DNA from: Desulfofundulus salinus
GTDB lineage: Bacteria; Bacillota; Desulfotomaculia; Desulfotomaculales; Desulfovirgulaceae
Direction: 5' to 3'
Length of the DNA: 64,000 nucleotides
Assembly: GCF_003627965.1 (NCBI RefSeq)
Contig: NZ_RBWE01000001.1
Span: 1,664,016-1,728,015, forward strand
Both the position numbers and the translations under genes were made by a program. The notes beneath the pieces are model-generated. The model was not told the DNA's origin and searched no databases. It saw nothing but the letters and a program-made list of their open reading frames with translations. Shown here one piece after another: positions 42,506 through 51,454 of this stretch (position 1 is its first letter; every line of letters begins with the position of its first letter).

Positions 42506-43786
42506 TTGGCCTTAGGAATATTTTTTGCTAGTTTGTTTGCATTGTTAGCCTTAGGTATCCCCATTGCTGTTGTTCTAGTGCTTTGTGCAATTACTTTAAT
42601 GTTGTTCCTGGGTAATTTTGATGCACAAATTATTGCTCAAAACATGGTTTACGGTGCCAACAGCTTTCCCCTGATGGCAATTCCCTTCTTTATGCTGGCC
42701 GGGGAAATTATGGCATACGGATCCCTCTCACAAAAGATTGTCGACTTTGCCACGATGTTGGTCGGTCGTATCAGAGGAGGATTGGGTTATGTTGTAGTCC
42801 TGGCCAGTATATTATTTGCCGGTCTTTCCGGGAGTGCAGTGGCTGACGCGGCTGCTCTGGGAAGCATCTTGGTACCCTTGATGGCCCGGGAAGGTTACCG
42901 CAGGGATGTTTCAACCGCCTTGGTAGCCAGTTCGGGGATTATTGCTCCGATTATCCCGCCCAGTATTCCCATGATTATTTTTGGGGTTACGTCTGGAGTT
43001 TCGATCACAAAATTATTTATGTCAGGTATTATTCCCGGCTTAATTTTAGGTTTAATACTCATGGTGACCTGGACTTTTCTGGCCAGGAAGGGTAATTATC
43101 CACGAGGAAAAAAATATAGCCGGGCAGAAAGTTTAAAAGTCGTTAAAGAGTCCGTCTGGGCTCTATTAATGCCGATCATCATTGTAGGTGGAATCAGATT
43201 CGGCGTTTTTACACCCACTGAAGCTGGTGCCGTCGCAGTTGTTTATGCGTTAATTGTTTCCATGTTTATCTATCGGGATGTGAATCTGAAGGATTTAAAA
43301 CCCATTTTTATAGCAGCAGCTAAGTCAACATCAGTGGTCATGTTTGTTGCTTCAGCGGCTATGGCGGTGGCCTGGCTGTTGACGGTAGCGCAAATTCCAA
43401 ATCAAATGGCTCAAATTTTCGGGGGCTTAACAGAAAATAAATTAGTATTTCTTTTTGCCGTTAACGTATTCCTTTTATTCCTTGGTATGATCATGGATCT
43501 AACTCCTGCTATTCTAATTTTTACCCCCGTTTTAATGCCATTAGTAGCAAAAGCAGGTATCGACCCGGTTTATTTCGGAGTAATTATGGTCTTTAACTTA
43601 TGTATAGGTTTGATTACTCCTCCTATTGGAACTGTTTTATATGTAGGATGTGGTGTCGGTCAAATTAATTTCATAGATTTGACAAAAAAGATCTGGCCTT
43701 TCCTGATTGCGGAAATAATTGTGTTGATTTTATTGATTCTCTTTCCAGATCTGGTAATGGTGCCACTGAAATGGTTTGCTCATTAG
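42506..43786 (+). CDS. TRAP transporter large permease (DctM family), second system
   Basis: A 426-residue polytopic membrane protein with the DctM motifs FAGLSGSAVADAAALG, IAPIIPPSIPMIIFG, FGVFTPTEAGAVAVVYAL and TPPIGTVLYVGCGVGQI. I take TTG 42506 as start (LALGIFFASLF), one base after the dctQ stop. In-frame GTG codons at 42494 and 42497 are alternatives overlapping dctQ. It is strongly similar to the 39275-40567 protein, showing duplication of the TRAP module. Confidence 0.92.
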   Translation: MALGIFFASLFALLALGIPIAVVLVLCAITLMLFLGNFDAQIIAQNMVYGANSFPLMAIPFFMLAGEIMAYGSLSQKIVDFATMLVGRIRGGLGYVVVLASILFAGLSGSAVADAAALGSILVPLMAREGYRRDVSTALVASSGIIAPIIPPSIPMIIFGVTSGVSITKLFMSGIIPGLILGLILMVTWTFLARKGNYPRGKKYSRAESLKVVKESVWALLMPIIIVGGIRFGVFTPTEAGAVAVVYALIVSMFIYRDVNLKDLKPIFIAAAKSTSVVMFVASAAMAVAWLLTVAQIPNQMAQIFGGLTENKLVFLFAVNVFLLFLGMIMDLTPAILIFTPVLMPLVAKAGIDPVYFGVIMVFNLCIGLITPPIGTVLYVGCGVGQINFIDLTKKIWPFLIAEIIVLILLILFPDLVMVPLKWFAH

Positions 43787-43802
43787 GAGAGGTGTATGGA
43801 TA

Positions 43803-45095
43803 ATGCCGGTACTTGGTGATTTCTCTATGATAGAGCGAATTCTGGACGAAGTTAGGATACCGAAATTTGCCAAAGCGAGGCAGAACTTACCAGCGCCTGT
43901 ACTGGATAATGTCGAGGAAGCTGTTTTGACCGAATTAAATCGAGAGAAGATAAAACGTCTGCTCACGCCGGGAATGAAAGTCGCAGTGGCGGTGGGGAGT
44001 CGTGGTATTACAAACATTTCTAAAATCGTTAAAACAACCATTGATTTTCTCAAGAGCCGATTTATAGAGCCTTTTATCATACCAGCAATGGGTAGTCATG
44101 GTGGGGCTACTGCGGAGGGACAAAAACAAGTCCTGGCAGAATTTGGCATTACCGAACAGACGATGGGGGTTCCAATTCTGTCTTCAATGGAAGTTGAAAA
44201 AATTGGGGAAGCAAGCGGGATGCCGGTCTATGTTGATAAGTATGCGCTCACTGCCGACGGGGTGATTATCATTAACAGGATTAAGCCCCATACCGCCTTT
44301 CGGGGGGTTATTGAAAGCGGTATTATCAAAATGAGTGTTATTGGACTAGGAAAACAGAAGGGCGCAGAATCCTGCCACCAGTTGAGTATGAATCGTTTCG
44401 ACCGGCATTTGATCGCCATGAGCAAGGTTGTGTTTGAAAAGGTTAACGTACTATTTGGATTGGCTATCCTGGAAAATGCTTATGATCAGACTGCAGAAAT
44501 TTACGCCATTCCTGTTCCAGAAATATTGGAGAATGAACCCCGGTTGTTAGAAAAAGCCAAAAGTTTAATACCCAAAATACTGCTCAATCCCTTGGACGTT
44601 CTGATTGTTGATGAGATCGGTAAGGACATCAGCGGGGACGGTATGGATCCAAATGTAACCGGGCGATTTTCTACCAAATTTGCCCATGGAGAATTAGAGG
44701 TTGAGCGTATCGTCGTTTTGGGTCTTACTGAAAAAACCGAGGGAAACGCCAATGGCCTGGGTGCGGCAGATATTACCACTGAACGGGTATTTAACAATTT
44801 TAATATGGCAAAAACATATATTAATGCTATAACCGCTGCCTTCCCGCCCACTGTGCGTATTCCAATGGTGATGCGTAACGATAACTATGCCATCAGGTGT
44901 GCTATAAAAACTTCATATTGTTTACAGCCCGAACGGATCCGGATTGTGAGGATTAAAAATACCCTTCATGTAGATGAGATTTATATCTCTGAAGGCCTTT
45001 TGCCTGAGGCTATGGCTAACCCGCAAATAGAAATTCTAAGTAAACCTGAACCGTTTAAGTTTGATAGGTTTGGTAACCTGCTTACAAAAATTTAG
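43803..45095 (+). CDS. LarA/DUF2088-family protein (nickel-pincer isomerase family)
   Basis: A 430-residue protein resembling lactate racemase LarA. The N-terminal domain (about 1-215) has VAVAVGSRGITN, the histidine loop MGSHGGATAEGQ and INRIKPHTAFRG. The C-terminal domain (about 250-425) contains VDEIGKDISGDGMDPN. LarA relatives epimerise 2-hydroxyacids, including lactate, malate and gluconate, using a nickel-pincer nucleotide. This one follows a TRAP permease by 16 bases, so it probably epimerises the imported hydroxy or sugar acid. LarB/C/E cofactor genes are not in the window. ATG 43803 follows AGGAGAGG. Confidence 0.82.
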   Translation: MPVLGDFSMIERILDEVRIPKFAKARQNLPAPVLDNVEEAVLTELNREKIKRLLTPGMKVAVAVGSRGITNISKIVKTTIDFLKSRFIEPFIIPAMGSHGGATAEGQKQVLAEFGITEQTMGVPILSSMEVEKIGEASGMPVYVDKYALTADGVIIINRIKPHTAFRGVIESGIIKMSVIGLGKQKGAESCHQLSMNRFDRHLIAMSKVVFEKVNVLFGLAILENAYDQTAEIYAIPVPEILENEPRLLEKAKSLIPKILLNPLDVLIVDEIGKDISGDGMDPNVTGRFSTKFAHGELEVERIVVLGLTEKTEGNANGLGAADITTERVFNNFNMAKTYINAITAAFPPTVRIPMVMRNDNYAIRCAIKTSYCLQPERIRIVRIKNTLHVDEIYISEGLLPEAMANPQIEILSKPEPFKFDRFGNLLTKI

Positions 45096-45214
45096 GGTTT
45101 TCATTACATTACCGGGTTTGGGGTCAGCTCCATGGTAGCACCAGGATAGCTTATGACTAATTCTGGCACGAGTTTATTCTTTATTCGTTGATTTCAACCC
45201 AGGGGGGTCTATCA

Positions 45215-46129
45215 GTGACTGTAGCTAAATTCCGGGGAGTTATTCCGCCCATGTTGACAATCTTTAAGGAAGATGGTTCCTTTGACTGGGAAGGCAACAA
45301 AGCCTTGATTGAACACCTGCTCAGGGGTGGAGTCCACGGCATCTTTGTGCTGGGCAGCAGCGGAGAATTTTCTCACCTGAGCGTGGATGAAAGAAAGGAA
45401 TTTGCCGAGTTTGCCGTGAATTATATAGCTGGCCGCGTACCTGTTGTTGTGGGTACTTCCAGTTGCAACACCCGCGAAGTAGTGGAACTTACCCAACATG
45501 CCACGGAAATTGGTGCCGATGGTGCAGTCATCGTCACTCCGTACTACTGGGGCTTATCTGAAGAAAACCTTTATCTTCACTACGCTACTGTGGCCGAGAC
45601 AGTGGATATTCCAATCATTCTCTATCACTTTCCCGACAATACCGGCCAAAGCCTTTCCCCTGCGCTGGTAGCCCGTTTGGCTAAAGACTTTTCCAACATT
45701 GTGGGGATCAAAGACACCGTTGACAGCATTGCCCATATCCGGGAACTGATTTTGCAAGTGAAAGCAGTCAGGCCTGATTTCAGCGTACTGGCCGGTTATG
45801 ATGACCATCTGCTCAACACTCTCGCCATGGGCGGTGATGGGGCTATTCCCGGCACTGCCAATTTCGCTCCTCAGGTGACCGTCAATATTTACAATAACTT
45901 TGTAAGAGGAAACCTGCAGGAAAGTATCAATTGGCACCGCCAGCTATTAAAGCTTCCCCGGATTTATACCCTCGACAAACCTGCCATTGGTGTATTGAAA
46001 GAAGCCTGCAGGCTCTGTGGTGTACCGGTAGGGACCACTGTCAGGCAACCTGCGGGTCGTCCCGACGAAACTGTCCTGACAAAACTGAAAATCATGCTAG
46101 ACGAAGCCGGTTTGCTTAGAACTTGTTAG
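45215..46129 (+). CDS. Dihydrodipicolinate synthase/N-acetylneuraminate lyase family aldolase
   Basis: A 304-residue TIM-barrel class I aldolase. The pyruvate-binding motif is GSSGEFSHLS, the tyrosine is in VTPYYWG, and the Schiff-base lysine is in VGIKDTVDS. In this setting a 2-keto-3-deoxy-gluconate aldolase or 5-keto-4-deoxy-glucarate dehydratase role is likelier than lysine synthesis. GTG 45215 follows AGGGGGGT. It is followed by an IclR regulator gene 17 bases downstream, so the two are probably co-transcribed. The specific substrate is not certain. Confidence 0.88.
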   Translation: MTVAKFRGVIPPMLTIFKEDGSFDWEGNKALIEHLLRGGVHGIFVLGSSGEFSHLSVDERKEFAEFAVNYIAGRVPVVVGTSSCNTREVVELTQHATEIGADGAVIVTPYYWGLSEENLYLHYATVAETVDIPIILYHFPDNTGQSLSPALVARLAKDFSNIVGIKDTVDSIAHIRELILQVKAVRPDFSVLAGYDDHLLNTLAMGGDGAIPGTANFAPQVTVNIYNNFVRGNLQESINWHRQLLKLPRIYTLDKPAIGVLKEACRLCGVPVGTTVRQPAGRPDETVLTKLKIMLDEAGLLRTC

Positions 46130-46146
46130 TTAATAGGGTGATAAGG

Positions 46147-46920
46147 ATGTCCACGCGTAACGGGCAAAATGTACAATCGCTGGGCCGGGCTTTAAAAATT
46201 CTCGAAGTTTTGGGCAACAACCCAAAAGGCCTGGGTGTTACCGAATTGGCACATGAAGTTGATCTCCATAAAAGCACTGTCCACCGCCTTCTTAATACAC
46301 TGGCACAGAGAGGTTATGTTGAGAAAGATCAGGAAACGGAAAAGTATAAATTGGGTTTAAAAATTGTTGAGTTAAGCAACAAAATTTTGACCAACATGGA
46401 ATTGCGCGGAGAGGCCCGGCCTTATCTGGAAGAATTAATGAAATTTGCCAATGAAGTGGTACACCTGTGTGTTTTGCGGGAAGGTGAAGTGGTCTACATT
46501 GATAAAGTTGAGTGCCCAAGTACAATTCGAATGTATTCGCAAATTGGCCGGCGCGCACCCGTTCATTGTACAGGAGTAGGAAAAGCTATTCTAGCCTTTC
46601 TGCCTGAAGACGAGATCATAAGTATTTTGAAAACAAAAGGCATGCCGCAAAAAACGCCCAACACTATTACTGACATCCAGGAGATGCTTAAACATTTAAA
46701 AGAAATCAGGCATTTAGGTTATGCCGTAGATGAAATTGAGCACGAACCTGGTATCCGTTGTGTTGCCGCGCCTGTTTGGGATCATACAGGGCAGGTCATA
46801 GCGTCTATAAGTGTTTCAGGACCGGCATATCGTTTAACCCGGGAAAGAGTACCTGAACTGGCGGTTAAAGTTAAGGAAACCGGATTGAAGATCTCTCGCC
46901 GTCTCGGCTATTGTCCTTAA
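46147..46920 (+). CDS. IclR-family transcriptional regulator (KdgR-like)
   Basis: A 257-residue IclR protein. The winged helix is at about 10-70 (GLGVTELAHEVDLHKSTVHRLL). The effector domain at about 85-250 has VVHLCVLREGEVVYIDKVE, GRRAPVHCTGVGKAILAF and EPGIRCVAAPVWDHTGQVIAS. KdgR of this family senses 2-keto-3-deoxygluconate, and the operators it binds contain TGAAACA/TGTTTCA words. Such words lie upstream of three operons in this island. ATG 46147 follows AGGGTGATAAGG. It is the probable local repressor. Confidence 0.9.
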   Translation: MSTRNGQNVQSLGRALKILEVLGNNPKGLGVTELAHEVDLHKSTVHRLLNTLAQRGYVEKDQETEKYKLGLKIVELSNKILTNMELRGEARPYLEELMKFANEVVHLCVLREGEVVYIDKVECPSTIRMYSQIGRRAPVHCTGVGKAILAFLPEDEIISILKTKGMPQKTPNTITDIQEMLKHLKEIRHLGYAVDEIEHEPGIRCVAAPVWDHTGQVIASISVSGPAYRLTRERVPELAVKVKETGLKISRRLGYCP

Positions 46921-46948
46921 TTATGTAGGGAGACATGGTGTCATATTG

Positions 46949-46957
46949 TGGTATAAT
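46949..46957 (+). promoter_or_regulatory. Extended -10 promoter of the KDPG aldolase-kinase operon
   Basis: TGGTATAAT is a perfect extended -10. No good -35 is seen 17 bases upstream. The start codon is at 47066. Confidence 0.55.
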
Positions 46958-46987
46958 AGTTAATTAATGGGCCTTTTCTTTTAAAAG

Positions 46988-47020
46988 TAATATGAAACAA
47001 GATACCATAATATGAAACAA
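46988..47020 (+). promoter_or_regulatory. Tandem operator: 13-bp direct repeat, 20 bp apart
   Basis: TAATATGAAACAA occurs at 46988-47000 and again at 47008-47020. The two copies start exactly 20 bases apart, about two helical turns, downstream of the -10. The word matches the operator candidates at 35604-35670 and 40760. Confidence 0.65.
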
Positions 47021-47065
47021 CCAGGCGCTTTGGCCCCAGAGCAAAGAAAAACCGAGGTGAATTTA

Positions 47066-47710
47066 ATGAGTTTGGATCTGATAACAGATACCGGTCTCGT
47101 TGTTATTATTCGGGGAACGAAAAAGGAAGAATTGTTACCGGTAGTTGATGCTCTTCGGGAAGGAGGTGTTAAGGTAATAGAGGTAACCTGCAACACTCCG
47201 GGAGCCCTGGAAATGATCGGTGAACTAAGGAACAAATTTGGTAACGAATTATCAGTAGGAGCCGGTACGGTACTGGACCGGGAAACAGCCAGGCTGGCTA
47301 TTTTAGCAGGGGCTCAATTTCTCATCTCACCGCACCTTTCCAGAGAGGTAGTAGAATTAGGAAATCTCTACGGTAAGGCAGTGATACCGGGAATAATGAC
47401 TCCCACTGAAATTGCCCAGGCCCTCCAATGGGGCGTAAAGATGGTGAAGGTATTTCCGGCAGCGGCTCTCGGGGCGAAATATTTTACTGACGTTTTAGGT
47501 CCCCTTGCTCAAACACAGCTGATGGCAGTGGGTGGTGTAAATATTGCTAATGCCGGTGACTTTCTGCAGGCTGGGGCAACGGCTCTAGGCATTGGCAGCG
47601 ATCTGGTAAACAGAGAGGTAGCACGAAGGGGTAGCTACCGGGAAATTACCGCTAAAGCAAGGCAATATTTAAAAATAATCACCGAGGTAAGACAAAAAAA
47701 CGTCCAATGA
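47066..47710 (+). CDS. KDPG/KHG aldolase family protein, first copy
   Basis: A 214-residue class I aldolase. The catalytic glutamate is in VIEVTCNTPGALEMI, and GAGTVLD and the Schiff-base lysine in MVKVFPAAALG are present. It cleaves 2-keto-3-deoxy-6-phosphogluconate to pyruvate and glyceraldehyde-3-phosphate, or a close analogue. ATG 47066 follows CGAGGTG; an earlier ATG at 47012 would lie within the operator repeats. The kinase gene follows by 40 bases. Confidence 0.9.
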   Translation: MSLDLITDTGLVVIIRGTKKEELLPVVDALREGGVKVIEVTCNTPGALEMIGELRNKFGNELSVGAGTVLDRETARLAILAGAQFLISPHLSREVVELGNLYGKAVIPGIMTPTEIAQALQWGVKMVKVFPAAALGAKYFTDVLGPLAQTQLMAVGGVNIANAGDFLQAGATALGIGSDLVNREVARRGSYREITAKARQYLKIITEVRQKNVQ

Positions 47711-47750
47711 CTACTGACTTTACAATTCGTTTTTAAGGGAGAGGACTAAG

Positions 47751-48701
47751 ATGCCGGAAGTAGTTACACTGGGAGAAACCATGGTTCTGATGAACCCGGA
47801 TAGTTCCGGACCTTTAAAATATGTTACTCGCTTTACCAAACAGATTGGTGGCGCCGAATCCAACTTTGCCATTGGTGTTGTCCGGCTCGGACATGGTGCC
47901 GGCTGGATCAGCCGAGTGGGTAATGATGAATTTGGCAAGTATATAGTAGCTTTCATTCGGGGAGAAGGGGTTGATACGTCTCAGGTTAAGTTTGATCCCG
48001 ATGCCCCTACCGGATTGTACTTCAAGGAACGGCGGGAGTACGGCGAAAGTAAAGTGTACTATTATCGCCGGGGCTCTGCTGCGAGCCGGCTTTCCCCGGA
48101 AGATCTTGATCCTGACTATATTGGGTCAGCTAAGTTTTTGCATGTTACCGGAATCACGCCGGCACTGAGTGAATCATGCTACCGTACTGTCAAAGAGGCA
48201 ATCAAAATTGCCAAAAGCCGGGGGGTAAAAGTCTCCCTGGATCCCAACATCCGGCTGAAGCTGTGGAGCAAGGAACGCGCCAGAGAGGTCATTATGGAGT
48301 TAGCCACCCAGGCTGATATTATTCTGCCCGGTCTCAGTGAAGGAGCCATTCTGGTCGGGGAAAGGGAACCGGAGAAAATTGCCGCTAAATTTCTGGACCA
48401 GGGAATAGAAACGGTTGTGGTTAAGTTGGGAAAAGAAGGTGCTTATTTTGCTTCAGGCTCAGAGAGCAAATTTGTACCTGGTTATCCAATTGAAAGAGTG
48501 GTTGACCCCATCGGAGCCGGGGATGGATTTGCCGCCGGCTTTATCGCCGGTTTGCTCAAGGGTTATAGTATTGAAGAATCAGTGAAGCTGGCCAACGCTG
48601 TGGGCGCGCTGGCCACTACCGTGACCGGTGATGTGGAAGGGTTGCCCACCATGGAAGAGGTTGCTGTCTTTCAAGGAAAAAAGGAGGGGGTTGATCGTTA
48701 A
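47751..48701 (+). CDS. kdgK: PfkB-family sugar kinase, probable 2-keto-3-deoxygluconate kinase
   Basis: A 316-residue ribokinase-fold kinase. The N-terminus is VVTLGETMVLMNP, with the GGAESNFAIGVVRLG substrate loop, and the PfkB signature VVDPIGAGDGFAAGFIAGLL includes the catalytic aspartate. Lying between two KDPG aldolase genes, it most likely phosphorylates KDG to KDPG. GGGAGAGG precedes the ATG. Its last base is the first base of the next start codon (TAATG), showing coupling. Confidence 0.87.
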   Translation: MPEVVTLGETMVLMNPDSSGPLKYVTRFTKQIGGAESNFAIGVVRLGHGAGWISRVGNDEFGKYIVAFIRGEGVDTSQVKFDPDAPTGLYFKERREYGESKVYYYRRGSAASRLSPEDLDPDYIGSAKFLHVTGITPALSESCYRTVKEAIKIAKSRGVKVSLDPNIRLKLWSKERAREVIMELATQADIILPGLSEGAILVGEREPEKIAAKFLDQGIETVVVKLGKEGAYFASGSESKFVPGYPIERVVDPIGAGDGFAAGFIAGLLKGYSIEESVKLANAVGALATTVTGDVEGLPTMEEVAVFQGKKEGVDR

Positions 48702-49342
48702 TGAAAGGATTGGAGAAACTTAGAGCCAGTGGTGTCGTGGCGGTAGTCCGGGGAGCCAAAGCCGAAAGTATCCTTAACATAGCACGGGCTTTAAAAGCCG
48801 GTGGTGTCACTGCCATTGAGATTACCGTGGATGCTCCCGGGGCGATGGAGATGATCAAGCAACTTACCTCCGGGCTGGGAGATGAGGTGTGGGTTGGAGC
48901 CGGAACCGTCCTGGATGGAGAAACTGCCAGGCTGGCCATTCTGGCCGGAGCGGAGTTTATTGTCTCCCCCAGCCTCCACCCGGACGTCATTACCACCTGT
49001 AAGCGCTACGGAAAAATTATAATCCCCGGGGCGATGACTCCTACCGAAATTGTAAAAGCCTACGAACTGGGAGGAGACGTGATCAAGGTTTTCCCTGCCG
49101 GTGTTTTAGGGCCTCAATATATCAAGGATGTACGCGGACCTCTGGGGCACATTCCACTAATACCCACAGGGGGCGTCGACCTGCATAACGCCGCCGATTT
49201 CATCCGGGCCGGCTGTATAGCCATCGGGGTGGGCGGTTCCCTGATCTCTCGAAAGGATGTTGTGGAAGGAAACTGGGAGTCGATTACTAAAAAAGCCCGC
49301 CAGTTCGTAGAAACGGTCCGGCTAGCGAGGTCGGAACGATAA
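48701..49342 (+). CDS. KDPG/KHG aldolase family protein, second copy
   Basis: A 213-residue paralogue of the protein at 47066-47710. It has IEITVDAPGAMEMI, GAGTVLDGETARLAILAGAEF and the lysine in VIKVFPAGVLGPQYIKDVRGP. The two copies flank the kinase. The glutamate-region cysteine of copy one (TCNTP) is an aspartate here (TVDAP), so substrates may differ, for example KDPG against KDPGal. AAGGAGGGG precedes the ATG. Confidence 0.89.
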   Translation: MKGLEKLRASGVVAVVRGAKAESILNIARALKAGGVTAIEITVDAPGAMEMIKQLTSGLGDEVWVGAGTVLDGETARLAILAGAEFIVSPSLHPDVITTCKRYGKIIIPGAMTPTEIVKAYELGGDVIKVFPAGVLGPQYIKDVRGPLGHIPLIPTGGVDLHNAADFIRAGCIAIGVGGSLISRKDVVEGNWESITKKARQFVETVRLARSER

Positions 49343-50272
49343 GTGAAACCTACAGTTCTTATTTCCTCAGCTTCTTTTGGCAGGCTGTCCGGAGATGCTC
49401 TTGAGCTCCTGGCCAGGGCAAAGGTTAAAGTTGTGCATAACCCATTCGGCCGCACCCCGACCGAGGATGAAATGGTAGGGCTGATCCAGGGGATAGACGG
49501 GGTAATTGTCGGTACCGAACCCATAAGTGCTCGGGTTCTGGAACGAGCGGATCGGTTGAAGGTAATTGTTAGAAGAGGTACCGGGCTGGACAATATTGAT
49601 CTGGCAATAGCCCGGCGAAAGGGTGTGCAGGTATTTAATACCCCGGGAACTGTTGAGGATTCGGTAGCCGAATTAACAATGGGGCTCATCCTTGCTTTGG
49701 CCCGACAATTGACAGTACTGGATAAAGCCCTTAAAAATAACCGGTGGTGGAAGCTGCCAGGTATTGAACTGGCTGGAAAGATTCTGGGTCTCGTGGGATT
49801 GGGACGAATCGGCCAGGCAGTGGCCGAAAGGGCCAAAGCATTTAAGATGAGGGTTATCTATTACAGCCGTACCAGGCGGTTTGATCTCGAAGAACGACTT
49901 GGGGTAACCTTTATGCGGTTGGACCAACTGTTGCAAGAGAGCGATTTTGTAACCCTCCATGTACCTTTAAGTAAGGAAACCACGGGTCTGATTGGAGAAC
50001 GAGAATTAGCCCTGATGAAGCCTGCGGCCTTTCTCATTAATACAGCCAGGGGTGCGGTGATTGACGAAGAGGCATTATATCGCTTTTTAGAGGAGGGGCG
50101 GATAGCCGGAGCAGCTTTGGACGTGTTCAAGCAAGAACCTCTCCGCGATAGCCGGCTTCAAAAACTGGATAATGTTATTCTCACCCCTCACGTTGGTACC
50201 TACACGAAAGAAGCTGCCCAGAAAATGGATCTCAAGGCGGCCGAATTAGTCTTGAAAGTTCTTCAACCCTAA
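49343..50272 (+). CDS. D-isomer-specific 2-hydroxyacid dehydrogenase (phosphoglycerate dehydrogenase-like)
   Basis: A 309-residue NAD-dependent dehydrogenase. It has the cofactor motif GLVGLGRIGQAVAERAKAF, the catalytic arginine in VRRGTGLDNID, a conserved NTARGAVIDEEAL, and the histidine in LTPHVGTYTKEA. There is no ACT regulatory domain, so it is not a standard SerA. GTG 49343 follows the aldolase stop without a gap. It likely interconverts a 2-keto and a D-2-hydroxy acid of the sugar-acid pathway. Confidence 0.88.
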   Translation: MKPTVLISSASFGRLSGDALELLARAKVKVVHNPFGRTPTEDEMVGLIQGIDGVIVGTEPISARVLERADRLKVIVRRGTGLDNIDLAIARRKGVQVFNTPGTVEDSVAELTMGLILALARQLTVLDKALKNNRWWKLPGIELAGKILGLVGLGRIGQAVAERAKAFKMRVIYYSRTRRFDLEERLGVTFMRLDQLLQESDFVTLHVPLSKETTGLIGERELALMKPAAFLINTARGAVIDEEALYRFLEEGRIAGAALDVFKQEPLRDSRLQKLDNVILTPHVGTYTKEAAQKMDLKAAELVLKVLQP

Positions 50273-50296
50273 AAATTTCCGAAAGAGGTGGAGAAG

Positions 50297-51292
50297 ATGA
50301 GTCAATTCAAGGTTGTGGTAACCGATTACGAGTATGGAAACCTTAAGTATGAAGAGGAGGTCCTGGCACGGGCTGGTATTACCCTGGTCCCTGCCCAGTG
50401 CCGGACCGAAGAAGAATTAATTGCCGCCTGTAAAGATGCCCACGGCCTGTTAAACCAGTATGCTCAAATTACAAGGCGCGTCATTGAGGCGCTGGATAAC
50501 TGTAAAGTAATTGCCCGTTACGGGGTAGGAGTAAATACTATTGACCTTGCGGCGGCGACGGAAAAGGGGATTTGTGTGGTCAATGTGCCAGATTATTGCA
50601 TGGACGAAGTTTCCGATCACGCTCTTGCCCTGCTGCTGGCCTGTGCCCGGAAAGTAGTTCTGTTAAATAACAGCGTGAAAGCAGGGACATGGGATTACAA
50701 AATAAGCAGGCCTATTTCACGCCTTCGGGGTCAAACCCTGGGAATTGTCGGATTTGGCCGTATACCCCGCACCCTGGCGGAAAAAGCAAAACCTTTTGGT
50801 TTTCATCTGCTGGTATATGATCCCTATCTTACCCAGGCAGACGTAGAACCTTACGGAGCTACTTTGGTTGAGTTGGAGGAGCTGCTGGCTAAATCTGACT
50901 TTGTTTCTGTGCATGCTCCGTTAACCCCGGAAACTTATCACCTGATTGGTGAAAAAGAATTGGGGTTGATGAAGCCCAGCGCATTCATTATTAATACCTC
51001 AAGAGGTCCTGTTATCGATGAAAAGGCCCTCATTAAAGCTTTGCAAGAGGGGCGCATTGCCGGAGCAGGGCTGGATGTCTTGGAAGAAGAGCCTGCTCCC
51101 CGGGATAATCCTCTGCTGACCATGGATAATGTCATTATCAACCCCCATGTTGCATGGTACTCCGAGCAAGCTGAAATAGAGCTGCGGACAAAGGCGGCCC
51201 AGGGAGTGGTAGAAGTGTTGCAAGGTTATTATCCCAGAAACCTGGTAAACAAAGAAGTTAAAGATAAAGTACATTTAAAAAGGCTACCGTAG
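50297..51292 (+). CDS. D-2-hydroxyacid dehydrogenase, C-terminal-binding-protein-like
   Basis: A 331-residue dehydrogenase with the cofactor loop GIVGFGRIPRTLAEKA, where the last glycine of GxGxxG is proline. The active-site parts are ARYGVGVNTIDL, NTSRGPVIDEKAL and NPHVAWYSEQAE. The HxAWYS pattern is typical of the CtBP-like branch. ATG 50297 follows AGAGGTGG; an earlier GTG at 50288 is part of that ribosome site. It is the last gene of the operon, before the terminator at 51386. Substrate unknown. Confidence 0.87.
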   Translation: MSQFKVVVTDYEYGNLKYEEEVLARAGITLVPAQCRTEEELIAACKDAHGLLNQYAQITRRVIEALDNCKVIARYGVGVNTIDLAAATEKGICVVNVPDYCMDEVSDHALALLLACARKVVLLNNSVKAGTWDYKISRPISRLRGQTLGIVGFGRIPRTLAEKAKPFGFHLLVYDPYLTQADVEPYGATLVELEELLAKSDFVSVHAPLTPETYHLIGEKELGLMKPSAFIINTSRGPVIDEKALIKALQEGRIAGAGLDVLEEEPAPRDNPLLTMDNVIINPHVAWYSEQAEIELRTKAAQGVVEVLQGYYPRNLVNKEVKDKVHLKRLP

Positions 51293-51385
51293 CATAGAAG
51301 CGTGGTTTCAGGCTTCCAGGCTGTTGACAAAGGTGGTATTTTAAAAGCTTTAAATTTTGCATTAAAACAATATGAGATTTTTAAG

Positions 51386-51420
51386 AAGCTGAAGCGTGAT
51401 TATTACGCTTCAGCTTTTTG
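51386..51420 (+). terminator. Rho-independent terminator
   Basis: A 12-bp stem (AAGCTGAAGCGT with ACGCTTCAGCTT) around GATTATT is followed by TTTGGG. It closes the aldolase-kinase-dehydrogenase operon. Confidence 0.8.
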
Positions 51421-51454
51421 GGTTGTTTAACTTACTTTTAAGGCCGGTGAATAA

